A DNA stretch of 64,000 nucleotides from Burkholderiaceae bacterium. Its GTDB lineage: Bacteria > Pseudomonadota > Gammaproteobacteria > Burkholderiales > Burkholderiaceae_E. Under the pieces are notes generated by a model, which made no database searches, was not told where the DNA came from, and saw only the letters and a program-made list of their open reading frames with translations. Positions 30,918 through 40,906 of this stretch are shown here, piece after piece. The stretch covers positions 1 to 64,000 of the forward strand of contig JAHBZV010000005.1 of NCBI GenBank assembly GCA_019635275.1. Direction: 5' to 3'. The stretch's first letter is position 1. Every line of letters begins with the position of its first letter. A program made the translations under genes and the position numbers.

Positions 30918-31796
30918 TCAGTCTTCGGCGGCGACGCCCAGCCGGTCGAGCAAGCCCTGGAACTGCTCGTGGCTCGAGAACGAAATGACGAGCTTGCCGC
31001 GTCCCTTGGCGTTGGCCCGGATCGAGACCGGCGCCGCGAGGGCATCGGCGACGCGCTCCTGCAGACGCAACAGGTCGCGGTGCGGCGCGGCGTGGCGCCG
31101 GGCCGGCGGCGTCGTCGCGTCGGCGGTCGCCCGCTGCACCAGCTTCTCCGTTTCGCGCACCGTCAGCCGCTTCTCGGCCACCCGGTGCGCCAGCATGATC
31201 TGCTCGGCGCGGTCCAGCGGCAACAGGGCGCGCGCGTGCCCCATGTCGAGGTCGCCGGCCAGCAACATGGTCTGAACCGGCGCGGCCAGGTTGAGCAGGC
31301 GCAGCAGGTTCGACGTGGCGCTGCGCGAGCGGCCGATCGCGTCGGCCGCCTGCTCGTGCGAATAGCCGAACTCGTCGATCAGCCGCCGGATCGCCTGCGC
31401 CTGCTCGAGCGGATTGAGGTCCTCGCGCTGGATGTTCTCGATCAGGGCGAGCGCGAGCGCCTGCTCGTCGGGCACTTCGCGCACGACGACCGGCACCTCC
31501 GCGAGGCCTGCGATCTGCGCCGCGCGGAAGCGTCGCTCGCCTGCGATGATCTCCCAGCGACCCGGGCCCACCGGGCGGACGACCAGCGGCTGCATCACGC
31601 CGTAGGTGCGGATCGACGCAGCGAGGTCGCGCAGCGACGATTCGTCCATCCGGGTGCGCGGCTGGTAGCGGCCGGGCTGCAGGTCGGCCAGCGGCAGCGC
31701 GGTGAGGGCGTCGCGATCACGCGCCGCGCGCTCGTCGCCGCCGCCGAGCAGCGCCTCGAGGCCGCGGCCGAGTCCTTTGGGGCGGGGCTTGCTCAT
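30918..31796 (-). CDS. parB: Chromosome partitioning protein ParB
   Basis: A 292-residue CTP-dependent DNA clamp. The CTP-binding motif GERRFRAA (residues 86-93), the ENIQREDLNPLEQA segment, the central helix-turn-helix (YSHEQAADAIGRSRSATSNL in part: GRSRSATSNLLRLL) and the C-terminal dimerisation domain are present. It loads at parS and spreads, recruiting ParA and SMC. Two perfect parS sites occur 3.7 and 4.9 kb away. It overlaps parA by ATGA. Confidence 0.97.
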   Translation of the reverse strand: MSKPRPKGLGRGLEALLGGGDERAARDRDALTALPLADLQPGRYQPRTRMDESSLRDLAASIRTYGVMQPLVVRPVGPGRWEIIAGERRFRAAQIAGLAEVPVVVREVPDEQALALALIENIQREDLNPLEQAQAIRRLIDEFGYSHEQAADAIGRSRSATSNLLRLLNLAAPVQTMLLAGDLDMGHARALLPLDRAEQIMLAHRVAEKRLTVRETEKLVQRATADATTPPARRHAAPHRDLLRLQERVADALAAPVSIRANAKGRGKLVISFSSHEQFQGLLDRLGVAAED

Positions 31797-32617
31797 CGGG
31801 GTCGGTCGTCCTGGGGAATCGGTCGGGGGGCGGCGCGACGGGCCTCGTCAATCGCGCGGACGCGTTCGATCAGCTCGGCGCCGAATTCGAGATAGGCGCG
31901 GGCGCCCTTGGCCTGCGGGTCGAACACCAGCCCGGGCAAGCCGTAGCTGGGCGCCTCGGCCAGGCGCACGTTGCGCGGGATCACCGTGCGGAACACCTTG
32001 TCGCCGAAGTGCTGCTCGAGTTGCGCCGAGACCTGCTGGCCGAGCGTGACGCGCGGATCGAACATCACGCGCAGCAGCCCGATGATCTGCAGGTCGGTAT
32101 TGAAGTTGGCATGCACTTTCTTGATCGTGTTGACCAGGTCCGACAGGCCTTCGAGCGCGAAGTATTCGCACTGCATCGGGATGATCACGCCGTGCGCGGC
32201 ACAGAAGCCGTTCAGGGTCAACAGCGACAGCGACGGCGGGCAGTCGATCAGGATGAAGTCGTACTGCGCGTCGACCAGCTTCAGCGCGTCCTTCAGGCGC
32301 GTCTCGCGTTCCTCGAAGTCGACCAGTTCGACCTCTGCGCCGGCCAGCTCGCGGTTGGCCGGCAGGACCGAATAGCGCCCGCCTTCCGACCACTGGGTCG
32401 CCTCGACGACGTCGGACAGGCCGATCAGCACCTGGTAGATCGAGCGCTTCAGGCTGCGCTTGTCGATGCCGCTGCCCATCGTCGCGTTGCCCTGCGGGTC
32501 GAGGTCGACCAGCAGCGTGCGCTGGCCGTGGCGCGCCAGCGCGGCGGCGAGATTCACCGTGGTGGTGGTCTTGCCGACTCCGCCTTTCTGGTTGGCTACG
32601 ACGAAGATCTTGGCCAT
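31793..32617 (-). CDS. parA: Chromosome partitioning ATPase ParA (Soj)
   Basis: A 274-residue deviant Walker-type ATPase, starting MAKIFVVANQKGGVGKTT with the signature lysine in the P-loop (residues 11-18). LVDLDPQGNAT and LIDCPPSLSLLT complete the nucleotide site. It has no N-terminal DNA-binding extension, as is normal for chromosomal ParA. ATG 32617 lies 34 bases after rsmG, and the gene overlaps parB by four bases. Confidence 0.97.
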   Translation of the reverse strand: MAKIFVVANQKGGVGKTTTTVNLAAALARHGQRTLLVDLDPQGNATMGSGIDKRSLKRSIYQVLIGLSDVVEATQWSEGGRYSVLPANRELAGAEVELVDFEERETRLKDALKLVDAQYDFILIDCPPSLSLLTLNGFCAAHGVIIPMQCEYFALEGLSDLVNTIKKVHANFNTDLQIIGLLRVMFDPRVTLGQQVSAQLEQHFGDKVFRTVIPRNVRLAEAPSYGLPGLVFDPQAKGARAYLEFGAELIERVRAIDEARRAAPRPIPQDDRPR

Positions 32618-32651
32618 GGGGATGGGCTCGGGGTCGTGGGCAGTCGGTCGG

Positions 32652-33455
32652 TCAGGGGCGGCGCCGCATGAGCACCAGGTGGCGCGCCGCGTCGAGTTCC
32701 GGCACCCGCAGCGGCAGCACCTCGGTGACGGTCCATTGGGCGGGCAGCGCTGCGATCTCGTCGTCGGGCGCCGCACCCTTCATCGCCGCGATCACCGTGT
32801 GCGGGCCGACGAGCCGGTCGATCGCGGTGGCGAAGTCGGCCAGCGACGCGAACGCCCGGCAGACGACGAGATCCGGCGCCTGGCCCGCTTCGGGCGCGTC
32901 CAGCGATTCGACGCGGGTGGCTTCCACACGAAGGTTGGTGAGCGCAAGCTCTCCCTGGCACTGGCGGAGGAAGGCGGCCTTCTTGCCGACCGGCTCGACC
33001 AGCACGACGTGGGCCCGTGGCCAGGCGAGCGCGAGCACGATACCGGGCAAGCCTGCGCCGCTGCCGACGTCGATGATGTGCCCGGCAGGCGCGCCGTCGC
33101 GCTGCGGCAGGCGCGCAGCCAGCGGCGCGACGACCGACAGGCTGTCGAGCAGATGCTGGCGAAGCATCGCGTCCGGCTCGCGCACGGCGGTGAGGTTGTA
33201 GACGCCGTTCCACTTGACCAGCAGCGCAAGATAATCGAGGAGGCGGTCCGCGAGCGACGCATCCAGGCCGAGCTCGGCCAGACCGGCGACCAGCCGCTCG
33301 CGCAGCGGCGCGCGGTCGAACCGCGCGGCGCGCGCACCGGCTGGCGAGGCGAGCGCACGCTTCGCCCCGCGGGCCTGAGCTGATTGGCCGCTCGGGCTCG
33401 TCGGCGTGGTGGCGCTGCGTGGCAGACGACGGCTCACGGGCGGATCAGGCAGCAC
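32652..33455 (-). CDS. rsmG: 16S rRNA (guanine-N7)-methyltransferase RsmG (GidB)
   Basis: A 267-residue SAM-dependent methyltransferase for G527 of 16S rRNA. The core starts near residue 50 and contains the SAM loop [15 protein letters not shown] and the family motif YNLTAVREP. The first 50 or so residues are a low-complexity, Ser/Pro/Arg-rich extension absent from typical RsmG proteins of about 210 residues. I take GTG 33455 because no ATG or other plausible start lies between it and the core. That start overlaps the end of mnmG by 11 bases, implying coupled translation. Confidence 0.9.
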   Translation of the reverse strand: MLPDPPVSRRLPRSATTPTSPSGQSAQARGAKRALASPAGARAARFDRAPLRERLVAGLAELGLDASLADRLLDYLALLVKWNGVYNLTAVREPDAMLRQHLLDSLSVVAPLAARLPQRDGAPAGHIIDVGSGAGLPGIVLALAWPRAHVVLVEPVGKKAAFLRQCQGELALTNLRVEATRVESLDAPEAGQAPDLVVCRAFASLADFATAIDRLVGPHTVIAAMKGAAPDDEIAALPAQWTVTEVLPLRVPELDAARHLVLMRRRP

Positions 33456-35355
33456 GCTGGCCGTCGCCCCCGTTGGGCGGCGAAGTGCTGCGCCGCTTCT
33501 TCAGGTACACGAGCAGCAGCGAGATCGCCGCCGGCGTCACGCCCGACACGCGCGCGGCCTGGCCCACCGTCTCGGGCCGAAGCTGCGCCAGCCGCTGGCG
33601 AACCTCGACCGACAGGCCCCGCACCTGCGCGTAGTCGAAGTCCGCCGGAATCGCGAGCGACTCGTTGTGCTCGTGCCGTGCGATTTCGGCCTGCTGCCGG
33701 GCGATGTAGCCGGCGTACTTCAACTGGATCGCGACCTGCTCGCGCACCTGCGGATCGTCCGGGGCCGGGCCACCGATCTCGATGATGGCCGGGTAATCGA
33801 CGTCGGGGCGGCGCAGCAGATCGGCGAGCGAATGTTCGCGCTCGATCGGCTGGCCGATCAATGCGACGGCACGCTCGGGGGGCAATGTCCGAGGATTGAC
33901 CCAGTTGTCTCGCAATCGCTGCATTTCGCGCTCGATCGCATCGCGTTTGCGGGAGAAGGCGTCCCAACGCAGATCGTCCACGCAGCCAAGCTCGCGCCCG
34001 ATCGGCGTGAGCCGCAGGTCGGCGTTGTCTTCGCGAAGACTCAACCGGTATTCGGCCCGGCTGGTGAACATCCGGTACGGCTCGGAGACGCCGCGCGTGA
34101 CGAGGTCGTCGACCAGCACGCCGAGGTAGGCCTCGTCGCGACGCGGGCACCAGGGTTCGCGGTCCTGCACCTGCAAGGCGGCATTGATCCCGGCCAGCAA
34201 GCCTTGGGCGGCCGCCTCCTCGTAACCGGTGGTGCCGTTGATCTGTCCCGCAAAGAAGAGTCCGGCGATGGCCCGCGTCTCGAGCGAGCGCTTCAAGCCT
34301 CGCGGGTCGAAGTAGTCGTACTCGATCGCATAACCGGGGCGCAGCACGTGCGCGTGTTCGAGGCCGGGGATCGAATGGATCAGGTCGAGCTGGACGTCGA
34401 ACGGCAGGCTGGTCGAGATGCCGTTCGGATAGAACTCGTGCGTGCCCAGACCCTCGGGCTCGAGGAAAATCTGGTGCGAAGCCCTGTGGGCGAAACGGTG
34501 GATCTTGTCTTCGATCGACGGACAGTAGCGAGGACCCACTCCTTCGATTACGCCCGTGTACAGGGGGCTCCGATCGAGTCCGGCGCGGATGATTTCGTGC
34601 GTGCGGGGTTGTGTATGGGTGATCCAGCACGGCAGCTGTCGCGGGTGCTGGTCGGCGCGGCCGAGGAACGAGAACACCGGCACCGGGTCGAGGTCGCCGG
34701 GCTGTTCCTCGCACCGCGCGAAGTCGATGGTGCGCCCGTCGATGCGTGGCGGCGTGCCGGTCTTCAACCGACCCTGCGGCAGCTTCATCTCGCGCAACCG
34801 TTGGGCCAGCGAGATCGACGGCGGGTCGCCGGCACGGCCGGCCGGATAGTGGGACAGGCCGACGTGGATCAAGCCGTTCAGGAAGGTCCCCGCGGTCAGC
34901 ACGACGGTGCGCGACCGGAAGCGCAGGCCGAGCTGGGTCACCGCGCCGACCACGCGGTCGCCATCCAGGATCAGGTCATCGACCGCCTGCTGGAAGAGCC
35001 AGAGGTTCGGCTGGTTCTCGAGGCGCGTGCGGATTGCTAGCCGATAGAGCACGCGGTCGGCCTGTGCGCGGGTGGCGCGCACGGCAGGACCCTTGCTGGA
35101 GTTCAGGATCCGGAACTGGATGCCCGCCTCGTCGGTGGCCGCTGCCATGGCCCCGCCGAGCGCGTCGACTTCCTTGACGAGGTGGCCCTTGCCGATCCCG
35201 CCGATCGACGGGTTGCACGACATCTGGCCGAGCGTCTCGATGCTGTGCGTCAGCAGCAGGGTGCGACTGCCCATGCGCGCGGCCGCCAGCGCCGCCTCGG
35301 TGCCGGCATGGCCACCGCCGACGACGATGACGTCGAACTGCTGCGTGAAGTCCAT
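33445..35355 (-). CDS. mnmG: tRNA uridine-5-carboxymethylaminomethyl modification enzyme MnmG (GidA)
   Basis: A 636-residue FAD enzyme that with MnmE modifies U34 of several tRNAs. The FAD loop [12 protein letters not shown], the [16 protein letters not shown] signature and the C-terminal helical domain are intact. I chose ATG 35355 ([12 protein letters not shown]), which matches the family start; an ATG three codons upstream (35364) is also possible. It is the first gene of mnmG-rsmG-parA-parB. Confidence 0.97.
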   Translation of the reverse strand: MDFTQQFDVIVVGGGHAGTEAALAAARMGSRTLLLTHSIETLGQMSCNPSIGGIGKGHLVKEVDALGGAMAAATDEAGIQFRILNSSKGPAVRATRAQADRVLYRLAIRTRLENQPNLWLFQQAVDDLILDGDRVVGAVTQLGLRFRSRTVVLTAGTFLNGLIHVGLSHYPAGRAGDPPSISLAQRLREMKLPQGRLKTGTPPRIDGRTIDFARCEEQPGDLDPVPVFSFLGRADQHPRQLPCWITHTQPRTHEIIRAGLDRSPLYTGVIEGVGPRYCPSIEDKIHRFAHRASHQIFLEPEGLGTHEFYPNGISTSLPFDVQLDLIHSIPGLEHAHVLRPGYAIEYDYFDPRGLKRSLETRAIAGLFFAGQINGTTGYEEAAAQGLLAGINAALQVQDREPWCPRRDEAYLGVLVDDLVTRGVSEPYRMFTSRAEYRLSLREDNADLRLTPIGRELGCVDDLRWDAFSRKRDAIEREMQRLRDNWVNPRTLPPERAVALIGQPIEREHSLADLLRRPDVDYPAIIEIGGPAPDDPQVREQVAIQLKYAGYIARQQAEIARHEHNESLAIPADFDYAQVRGLSVEVRQRLAQLRPETVGQAARVSGVTPAAISLLLVYLKKRRSTSPPNGGDGQRAA

Positions 35356-35484
35356 GCTCGCCATGGTATGCGTGATCCAGTCGGAAATGGGGCGTTCGGC
35401 CCCGGCGCGCGGGTGCGGCGCCGAATTCGGCATGCGGGTTCAGGCGCAGCGCAGGCGCGAAAGCGGTGCTGCGCGGGACGGCGG

Positions 35485-35513
35485 ATTATAGGCCCTGCCG
35501 CGCCTGAACTGAA
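35485..35513 (-). promoter_or_regulatory. Promoter of the mnmG-rsmG-parA-parB operon
   Basis: A perfect TATAAT on the minus strand (35485-35490) lies about 130 bases upstream of mnmG. A weak -35, TTCAGT, is 17 bases further upstream (35508-35513). The left parS site begins 18 bases beyond this -35, so ParB bound or spreading there could influence transcription of its own operon. Confidence 0.6.
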
Positions 35514-35530
35514 GCGCGACGGCCGCCCGA

Positions 35531-35546
35531 TGTTTCACGTGAAACA
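35531..35546. promoter_or_regulatory. parS centromere site (left)
   Basis: TGTTTCACGTGAAACA is a perfect 16-bp match to the universal bacterial parS palindrome bound by ParB. It lies between the mnmG promoter and the Crp/Fnr gene. Confidence 0.96.
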
Positions 35547-35609
35547 CGGCGCGGGGGCGCCAGAGGCCTGGCCGACGACACGCCCGCCACTTTGCCCTAC
35601 GATGCGCGA

Positions 35610-36269
35610 ATGACCGACGCCGCCGAGCAACTCCTCGCCGCCTATCCTTCCCTGGCCAGCATCCCGGCGGCGCGCTTTGCGGAGACTGCGGCTCGCCTGC
35701 CGGTGATCAGCGTCGACGCCGGCACCGAATTGTTCGCCGAGGGACAGGCCTGCCAGGGCTTTCCGTGCGTGTTGTCAGGGCAGGTTCGCGTGGCGCGTGG
35801 CTCGGTCGATGGCCGCGAGCTCGAGCTCTACCGCGTCGGCCCGGGCGAGGTCTGCGTGGTCTCGGCCGGGTGCCTGTTCGGCGGGTCGGCGTTGACCGCA
35901 CACGGCCACGCGTCGATGCCGACGCGCCTCGTGCTGGTCGACCGCGACACGCTGCTCGAATGGAGCGACGCGCGGCCGTGGCGGCTGTTCCTGCTCGGCC
36001 TGATGGCCGAGCGCCTGGCGGAGCTCACGACCCTCGTCGAGGCGGTCGCCTTCCAGCGCCTGGACCAGCGGCTGGCCCGCAGCCTGCTCGGTCATGGCCC
36101 GGCGGTTCAGACGACTCATCAGAAGCTGGCGGACGAACTCGGGACCGCGCGCGAGATCGTGTCCCGGCTGCTGGGCCGATTCGAGGATCAGGGGATCGTG
36201 CGTCTGGGACGCGAACGGATCGAGATCGTGGACCTGGCCGCGCTGCGCCGACTGGCCGGCGGTCTGTAA
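35610..36269 (+). CDS. Crp/Fnr family transcriptional regulator
   Basis: A 219-residue regulator with an N-terminal cyclic-nucleotide-binding-like beta barrel (about 15-120) and a C-terminal winged helix (THQKLADELGTAREIVSRLL). The effector domain has several cysteines (CQGFPC, VCVVSAGC), not the Fnr iron-sulfur spacing, so it may sense redox or another small signal. ATG 35610 is chosen; a TTG at 35592 would add six residues. A DUF2892 gene follows by 89 bases on the same strand, a common pairing. Confidence 0.88.
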   Translation: MTDAAEQLLAAYPSLASIPAARFAETAARLPVISVDAGTELFAEGQACQGFPCVLSGQVRVARGSVDGRELELYRVGPGEVCVVSAGCLFGGSALTAHGHASMPTRLVLVDRDTLLEWSDARPWRLFLLGLMAERLAELTTLVEAVAFQRLDQRLARSLLGHGPAVQTTHQKLADELGTAREIVSRLLGRFEDQGIVRLGRERIEIVDLAALRRLAGGL

Positions 36270-36358
36270 CCGCGGTCACAGACCGCGGCCGGGTCGTCGC
36301 GTTCGAATAGCGCACGAACGCATTCGGGCACGCATGCCCATTCAACCGGAGAGCCAGG

Positions 36359-36559
36359 ATGAAAGTGAACGTCGGGGGTCTGGATCGCGCACTGCGCATC
36401 ATTGTCGGCCTCGTTCTGATCGGGCTGACGCTGAACCACACGATCGGCGTCTGGGGCTGGATCGGGGTCGTGCCGCTGGCGACGGGCCTCTTCAAGACCT
36501 GCCCGCTCTACTCGATCTTCGGGTTCAGCACGTGCCCGATGAACAGGAAGACCACCTGA
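36359..36559 (+). CDS. DUF2892 (YgaP-like) small membrane protein
   Basis: A 66-residue protein with two membrane helices joined by a short loop. MKVNVGGLDRALRIIVG at the start and the two-cysteine CPLYSIFGFSTCP at the end are diagnostic of the DUF2892/YgaP transmembrane domain. In other proteins this domain is fused to rhodanese, suggesting sulfur chemistry. A GGAGAG site precedes the ATG. It lies downstream of the Crp/Fnr gene, which may control it. Confidence 0.85.
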   Translation: MKVNVGGLDRALRIIVGLVLIGLTLNHTIGVWGWIGVVPLATGLFKTCPLYSIFGFSTCPMNRKTT

Positions 36560-36885
36560 CCCGTACCGACTTCGGGTCCGCGCGCAGCGGCGCTTCGATC
36601 GCCGCGCCTGGGACCCGAACGGCCGCCGGGGTGGCAGCGGAACCCGATTCACGGCTCGGGCACAGAGCCGACCGGCTTCAGGGGACGCGCCGAGTCGGCA
36701 GGCGCGGGATCACGGACCAGCAGATGCGGCCGGAGTCCTGTTTCACGTGAAACACCGACTCGGCGAACGCGAGGTCGTTCGCCGAGTCGCCGGCTCAATC
36801 ACCCTGCCCCCACTGCCTCCGCACCCCCGGCGCCGGCCCCCGCTGCAACGCGAGCGCCAGCGCGCCTACCCCTCAGCGCACCGCC
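36560..36885. other. Intergenic region with the right parS site
   Basis: This 326-bp gap between convergent genes contains the second perfect parS site (36739-36754). It also has two copies of CCTCAGCGCACCG in tandem at about 36871-36896, reaching into the end of the oxidoreductase gene. I see no gene or T-tract terminator. Confidence 0.6.
36739..36754. promoter_or_regulatory. parS centromere site (right)
   Basis: A second perfect copy of TGTTTCACGTGAAACA, 1,208 bases from the first, in the gap after the DUF2892 gene. Two closely spaced sites beside parAB are typical of origin-proximal ParB loading regions. Confidence 0.96.
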
Positions 36886-37998
36886 TCAGCGCACCGACTC
36901 GAGCTCGTCCCGAACCTGCGCGGCAATCGCCAGGCAGCCGGTCAGCCCCGGCGACTCGATCCCGAACAGGTTGACCAGCCCGGGAATGCCGTGCACCGAC
37001 GCGCCGTCGATCCGGAAGTCCGCGGCCGGCTCGCCCGCGCCGACCAGCTTCGGGCGCATGCCGGCATACGCCGGCTGCAGCGCGCCGTCGGGAAGGTCCG
37101 GCCAATAGGTACGAATCTCGGCGTAGAAGCTGTCACCGCGCCGCGGATCGACGTCGTAGCCGATCTCCGATACCCACTCGACGTCCGGCCCGAACCGCCC
37201 CTGCCCGCCCAGGTCGAGCGTCAGGTGCACGCCCAGCCCCGCCTCGTTCGGGATCGGATAGATCAACCGCGAGAACGGGCATCGCCCCGCCAGCGAAAAG
37301 TAGTTGCCTTTGGCCAGGTGCAGCGGCGGCACGCAATCGTGCGCCAGTCCGTCGATGGCCAAGGCGACGCGCTGCGCACCGAGCCCCGCGGCGTTGACCA
37401 GCTCGCGGCAGCCGAGCCGCATCGACCCGTCTGCGCCCGCCACCTCGAGCTCGAACCCGTCACCGCGCACCTCGGCGCGCGTCAACTCGCTGAGCAGGCC
37501 CAGCATCGCGCCATGATCCTCGGCCTCGCCCAGCAGCGCCAGCATCAGGCCATGGCTGTCGATGACGCCCGTTTCGGGCGAGATCAGCGCGTGGCTGCAC
37601 CGCAACGCCGGCTCCAGCGCGCGGGCCTCGTCGCCGCGCAGCCAGCGCAGCGTGTCGACGCCCGCAGCCCTCGCCCGGCGCTCGATCTTCTCGAGCCCGG
37701 CGCGCTCGGCGTCGCTGGCCGCCACGATCAGCTTCCCGCAGAGGCGATGGTCCACGCCGTGGCTGCGGCAGAACTCGACCAGCTTCCGCCGCCCCTCGAC
37801 ACACAGCCGCGCCTTCAGCGACGCCGGCTCGTAGTAGATGCCGGCGTGGATGACCTCGCTGTTGCGCGCGCTGGTCACGGTGCCGAACGCGCTCTCGCGC
37901 TCCAGAACGACCACCTCGCGCCCGGACAGCGCGAGTTCGCGCGCGATCGCCAGCCCGACCACGCCGGCGCCGATCACCACTGTCTGCACGGTCTCCAT
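36886..37998 (-). CDS. FAD-dependent oxidoreductase, L-2-hydroxyglutarate oxidase/dehydrogenase family
   Basis: A 370-residue DAO-fold flavoenzyme. The FAD loop [14 protein letters not shown] lies at the N-terminus, and [15 protein letters not shown], with SLKARLC shortly after, is characteristic of L-2-hydroxyglutarate dehydrogenases (L2HGDH/LhgO). C-terminal [17 protein letters not shown] is typical of the fold. The enzyme would oxidise L-2-hydroxyglutarate to 2-oxoglutarate and feed electrons to the respiratory chain. It is last in an operon with GMC oxidoreductase, alcohol dehydrogenase and GabD genes, ten bases after the GMC gene. A related 2-hydroxy acid is possible. Confidence 0.82.
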   Translation of the reverse strand: METVQTVVIGAGVVGLAIARELALSGREVVVLERESAFGTVTSARNSEVIHAGIYYEPASLKARLCVEGRRKLVEFCRSHGVDHRLCGKLIVAASDAERAGLEKIERRARAAGVDTLRWLRGDEARALEPALRCSHALISPETGVIDSHGLMLALLGEAEDHGAMLGLLSELTRAEVRGDGFELEVAGADGSMRLGCRELVNAAGLGAQRVALAIDGLAHDCVPPLHLAKGNYFSLAGRCPFSRLIYPIPNEAGLGVHLTLDLGGQGRFGPDVEWVSEIGYDVDPRRGDSFYAEIRTYWPDLPDGALQPAYAGMRPKLVGAGEPAADFRIDGASVHGIPGLVNLFGIESPGLTGCLAIAAQVRDELESVR

Positions 37999-38008
37999 CG
38001 GCGCCGCC

Positions 38009-39652
38009 TCAGGGCTGCCGCCGGTCGGCGAGCATCATCTCGGCCGCCTTCTCGGCGATCGTCAGCGTCGGGGAATTCGTGTTGCCCGAGGTGATCGTCG
38101 GCATGACCGAGGCATCGACGATCCTCAGCCCCGGCACCCGGTGGCAGCGCAGCCGGGCATCGACGACCGCCATCGGGTCGCTGGACGGCCCCATCTTGCA
38201 GGTGCCGACCGGGTGGAAGATCGTCGTGCCGACTTCGCCGGCCGCCCGCGCAAGCTCTTCCTCGGTCCGGTACGCCGGGCCGGGCTTGATCTCCTCCGGC
38301 TCGAAGCGGCGCATCGCGTCGGCGCCGACGATGCGGCGGGTGAGCTGCAGTGCGCGAGCCGCCACCCGCCGATCCTGTTCGGTCGACAGATAGTTCGGTG
38401 CGATCCGCGGCGCGGCGAACGGATCGGGCGACGTGATCCGCACCTCGCCCCGCGACGAGGGGCGCAGGTGGCAGACCGACGCGGTAAAGGCGGGAAACTC
38501 GTGCAGCGGCTCGCCGAAACGGTCGAGCGACAGCGGCTGCACGTGGTACTCCAGATCCGAGCTCGTCTCGCCGTCGCTCGACCGCGCGAAGGCCCCGAGC
38601 TGGCTCGGCGACATCGACATCGGCCCGCTGCGGAACAGCAGGTACTCGAGCCCGATGCCCGCCTTGCCGATCAGGCTGTGGGCCTGCTGGTTCAACGTCC
38701 GCACGTTGCGGACCTTGTAGATCATCCTCAGCTGCAGGTGGTCCTGCAGGTTCGCGCCGACCCCAGGCAGCTCGGTGATCGGCGTCACGCCCGCTTCGCG
38801 CAGCTTCGTGCCGGCGCCGATACCCGCGCACTGCAGGATCTGCGGCGACCCGATCGCACCCGCCGACAGGACCACCTCGCCATCGCACAGTGTGCGCTTG
38901 CTTTCTCCAAGAGCCCCGCCTATGCGATATTCGACCCCCACGACCCGGCCTGACCCGTCCGTACGCCGGGCCAGTCCGGTGATTTGCGCGTGAGTGACCA
39001 CTTTCAAGTTGGGCCGATTCAGCACCGGGCGCAGGAAAGCCTTCGACGCATTCCAGCGCACCCCCCGCCTCTGGTTCACCTCGAAGTAGCCGCAGCCGAA
39101 ATTGTCGCCGCGATTGAAGTCGTCGCTGGGCGGAATGCCGGCCTGTGCGGCCGCGTCGCGGAACGCGTCGAGGATCTCCCAGGTCACGCGCGCGCGCTCC
39201 ACCCGCCACTCGCCGCCGTGGCCGTGCAGGGGGTCGCTCCCGCCGGCGTCGAGTGTGTGGTGGTCCTCGTGGCGCACGAAGTACGGCAGCACCTCGTCCC
39301 AACTCCAGCCGGGGTTTCCGTCGGCGGCCCAGCGATCGTAGTCGCCCCGCTGGCCACGCATGTAGATCATCCCGTTGATCGACGACGATCCGCCGAACAC
39401 CTTGCCGCGCGGATAGCCGATCGAGCGCCCGCCCAGGCCGGGCTCCTCGACCGTCCGGAACAGCCAGTCGGTCCGTGGGTTGCCGATGCAGTACAGGTAG
39501 CCCACCGGGATGTGGATCCACAGGTACCGGTCTTCCCCGCCCGCCTCGAGCAGCAGCACGCGGGTGGACGGGTCGGCCGACAGCCGGTTGGCGAGCAGGC
39601 AGCCCGCGGTGCCCGCCCCCACGACGATGTAATCGAAGCGTTCCTCGCTCAT
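38009..39652 (-). CDS. GMC family oxidoreductase (choline/alcohol dehydrogenase-like)
   Basis: A 547-residue FAD enzyme that oxidises a primary alcohol. The N-terminal [15 protein letters not shown] dinucleotide loop, the GMC signatures [14 protein letters not shown] and [15 protein letters not shown], and the C-terminal catalytic histidine region HPVGTCKMG are all intact. No signal peptide is visible, so it is probably cytoplasmic. It lies between the alcohol dehydrogenase and the 2-hydroxyglutarate oxidase-like gene. The substrate is not defined; choline lacks support because no betaine aldehyde gene or BetI regulator is adjacent. Confidence 0.88.
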   Translation of the reverse strand: MSEERFDYIVVGAGTAGCLLANRLSADPSTRVLLLEAGGEDRYLWIHIPVGYLYCIGNPRTDWLFRTVEEPGLGGRSIGYPRGKVFGGSSSINGMIYMRGQRGDYDRWAADGNPGWSWDEVLPYFVRHEDHHTLDAGGSDPLHGHGGEWRVERARVTWEILDAFRDAAAQAGIPPSDDFNRGDNFGCGYFEVNQRRGVRWNASKAFLRPVLNRPNLKVVTHAQITGLARRTDGSGRVVGVEYRIGGALGESKRTLCDGEVVLSAGAIGSPQILQCAGIGAGTKLREAGVTPITELPGVGANLQDHLQLRMIYKVRNVRTLNQQAHSLIGKAGIGLEYLLFRSGPMSMSPSQLGAFARSSDGETSSDLEYHVQPLSLDRFGEPLHEFPAFTASVCHLRPSSRGEVRITSPDPFAAPRIAPNYLSTEQDRRVAARALQLTRRIVGADAMRRFEPEEIKPGPAYRTEEELARAAGEVGTTIFHPVGTCKMGPSSDPMAVVDARLRCHRVPGLRIVDASVMPTITSGNTNSPTLTIAEKAAEMMLADRRQP

Positions 39653-39711
39653 CCGCTGCCTCGTGCGGCCGGCGTGCGGGCCGGCCCTCGTGGGTGTCGT
39701 CGGCCCGCCGC

Positions 39712-40872
39712 TCAGTTCATCAGGATGACTTGCCGGATCGACTCGCCGCGCGCGAGCCGGTCGAGCGCAGGGTTGATCTCGTCGAGCGTGATCCGCTCCG
39801 ACAGCAGCTTGTTCACCGGCAACGCCCCGCCGCGATACATCGCGATGAAGCGCGGAATGTCGCGCGAAGGCACGCACGAGCCGACGTAGCTGCCCTTGAT
39901 CGTGCGCTCCTCGGCGATCAGCGACACCGCCTGCAACGCCCACTTCGCGTTCGGGTTCGGCAACCCCGCCGTCACCGTCGTGCCTCCGCGCGCAGTGATG
40001 CGGTAGGCGAGCTCGAGCGCGTTGACGTTGCCGGCCATCTCGAACGCATAGTCGACGCCGCCGCCGGTGGCGTCCTTCACCTTCGCGATCACGTCGGGGT
40101 CTGCCGCGTTGAAGCACTGCGTCGCGCCGAGTTCGCGCGCCTTGGCGAGCTTCGACTCGAGCATGTCCACCGCGACGATTTCGCGCGCGCCGATCGCGTG
40201 TGCGGCGAGCAGCGACGAGAAGCCGACGCCGCCGAGCCCCACCACCGCGACCTTCGACCCCGCCTCGGCCTTCGCGGTATTGAGCACCGCGCCCGCGCCG
40301 GTGATCACCGCGCATCCGAACAGCGCCGCCTCGTCCCAGGGCAGCGCCGGATCGATTCTCACCGCCGAGCGACGCGACACGGTCGCGTACTCGGCAAACG
40401 CCGCGCAACCGAGGTGATGGTGCAGCGGCGACCCCGGCTTGCCGTCGATGCCGGGCCCGGCGACCGAGCGCAGCCGCTTGTAGCCGCCGAGCAGCGAGCC
40501 GCTCGCGTTCGACGCGCCACCCGGTTCGCACAGGGCCGGCCGCCCCACCGCGCAGCTCGGGCAGGTGCCGCAATTCGGACGGAAGATCAGCGCGACGTGA
40601 TCGCCGACGGCCAGGTCGTCGACGCCTTCGCCCAGCTCGATCACCTCGGCCGCCGCCTCGTGGCCGACCACGATCGGCATCGGCCACGGCCGGTCGCCGT
40701 TGATCGCCGACAGGTCGGAATGACACAGGCCCGCGGCGCGGATCTTCACCATGATCTCGCCGCGGCCCGGCGACTCGAGCGCCACCTGCTCGATCGACAG
40801 CGGCCGGCTCTGCGCATACGGCGCCGGCAGCCCGATCTCGCGCAGCACCGCCGCGCGCATCGTTCTCGTCAT
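39712..40872 (-). CDS. Zinc-binding alcohol dehydrogenase (MDR family)
   Basis: A 386-residue NAD(P)-dependent medium-chain dehydrogenase. Catalytic zinc ligands are visible as Cys50 (GLCHSD) and His71 (GHEAA), and the structural zinc site has Cys101, Cys104, Cys107 and Cys115. The nucleotide-binding loop is VVGLGGVGFS. Length and motifs fit class III-like or benzyl/aryl alcohol dehydrogenases. It lies 34 bases after the gabD-like gene, so alcohol, aldehyde and acid oxidation seem to be encoded together. Confidence 0.9.
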   Translation of the reverse strand: MTRTMRAAVLREIGLPAPYAQSRPLSIEQVALESPGRGEIMVKIRAAGLCHSDLSAINGDRPWPMPIVVGHEAAAEVIELGEGVDDLAVGDHVALIFRPNCGTCPSCAVGRPALCEPGGASNASGSLLGGYKRLRSVAGPGIDGKPGSPLHHHLGCAAFAEYATVSRRSAVRIDPALPWDEAALFGCAVITGAGAVLNTAKAEAGSKVAVVGLGGVGFSSLLAAHAIGAREIVAVDMLESKLAKARELGATQCFNAADPDVIAKVKDATGGGVDYAFEMAGNVNALELAYRITARGGTTVTAGLPNPNAKWALQAVSLIAEERTIKGSYVGSCVPSRDIPRFIAMYRGGALPVNKLLSERITLDEINPALDRLARGESIRQVILMN

Positions 40873-40906
40873 CGTCTCCCCCTTCCGGCCTGCGCGCCCG
40901 CGCGCG

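Noticed and set aside
35356..36885. Replication origin (oriC) near parS
   Set aside because: I found no DnaA-box cluster, AT-rich unwinding region, or dnaA/dnaN/rpmH gene in this interval.
38009..40726. Apparent 905-residue fusion upstream of the GMC oxidoreductase
   Set aside because: The extra N-terminal part is an out-of-frame reading of the alcohol dehydrogenase gene. The GMC protein has its own ATG at 39652 and a standard FAD loop.
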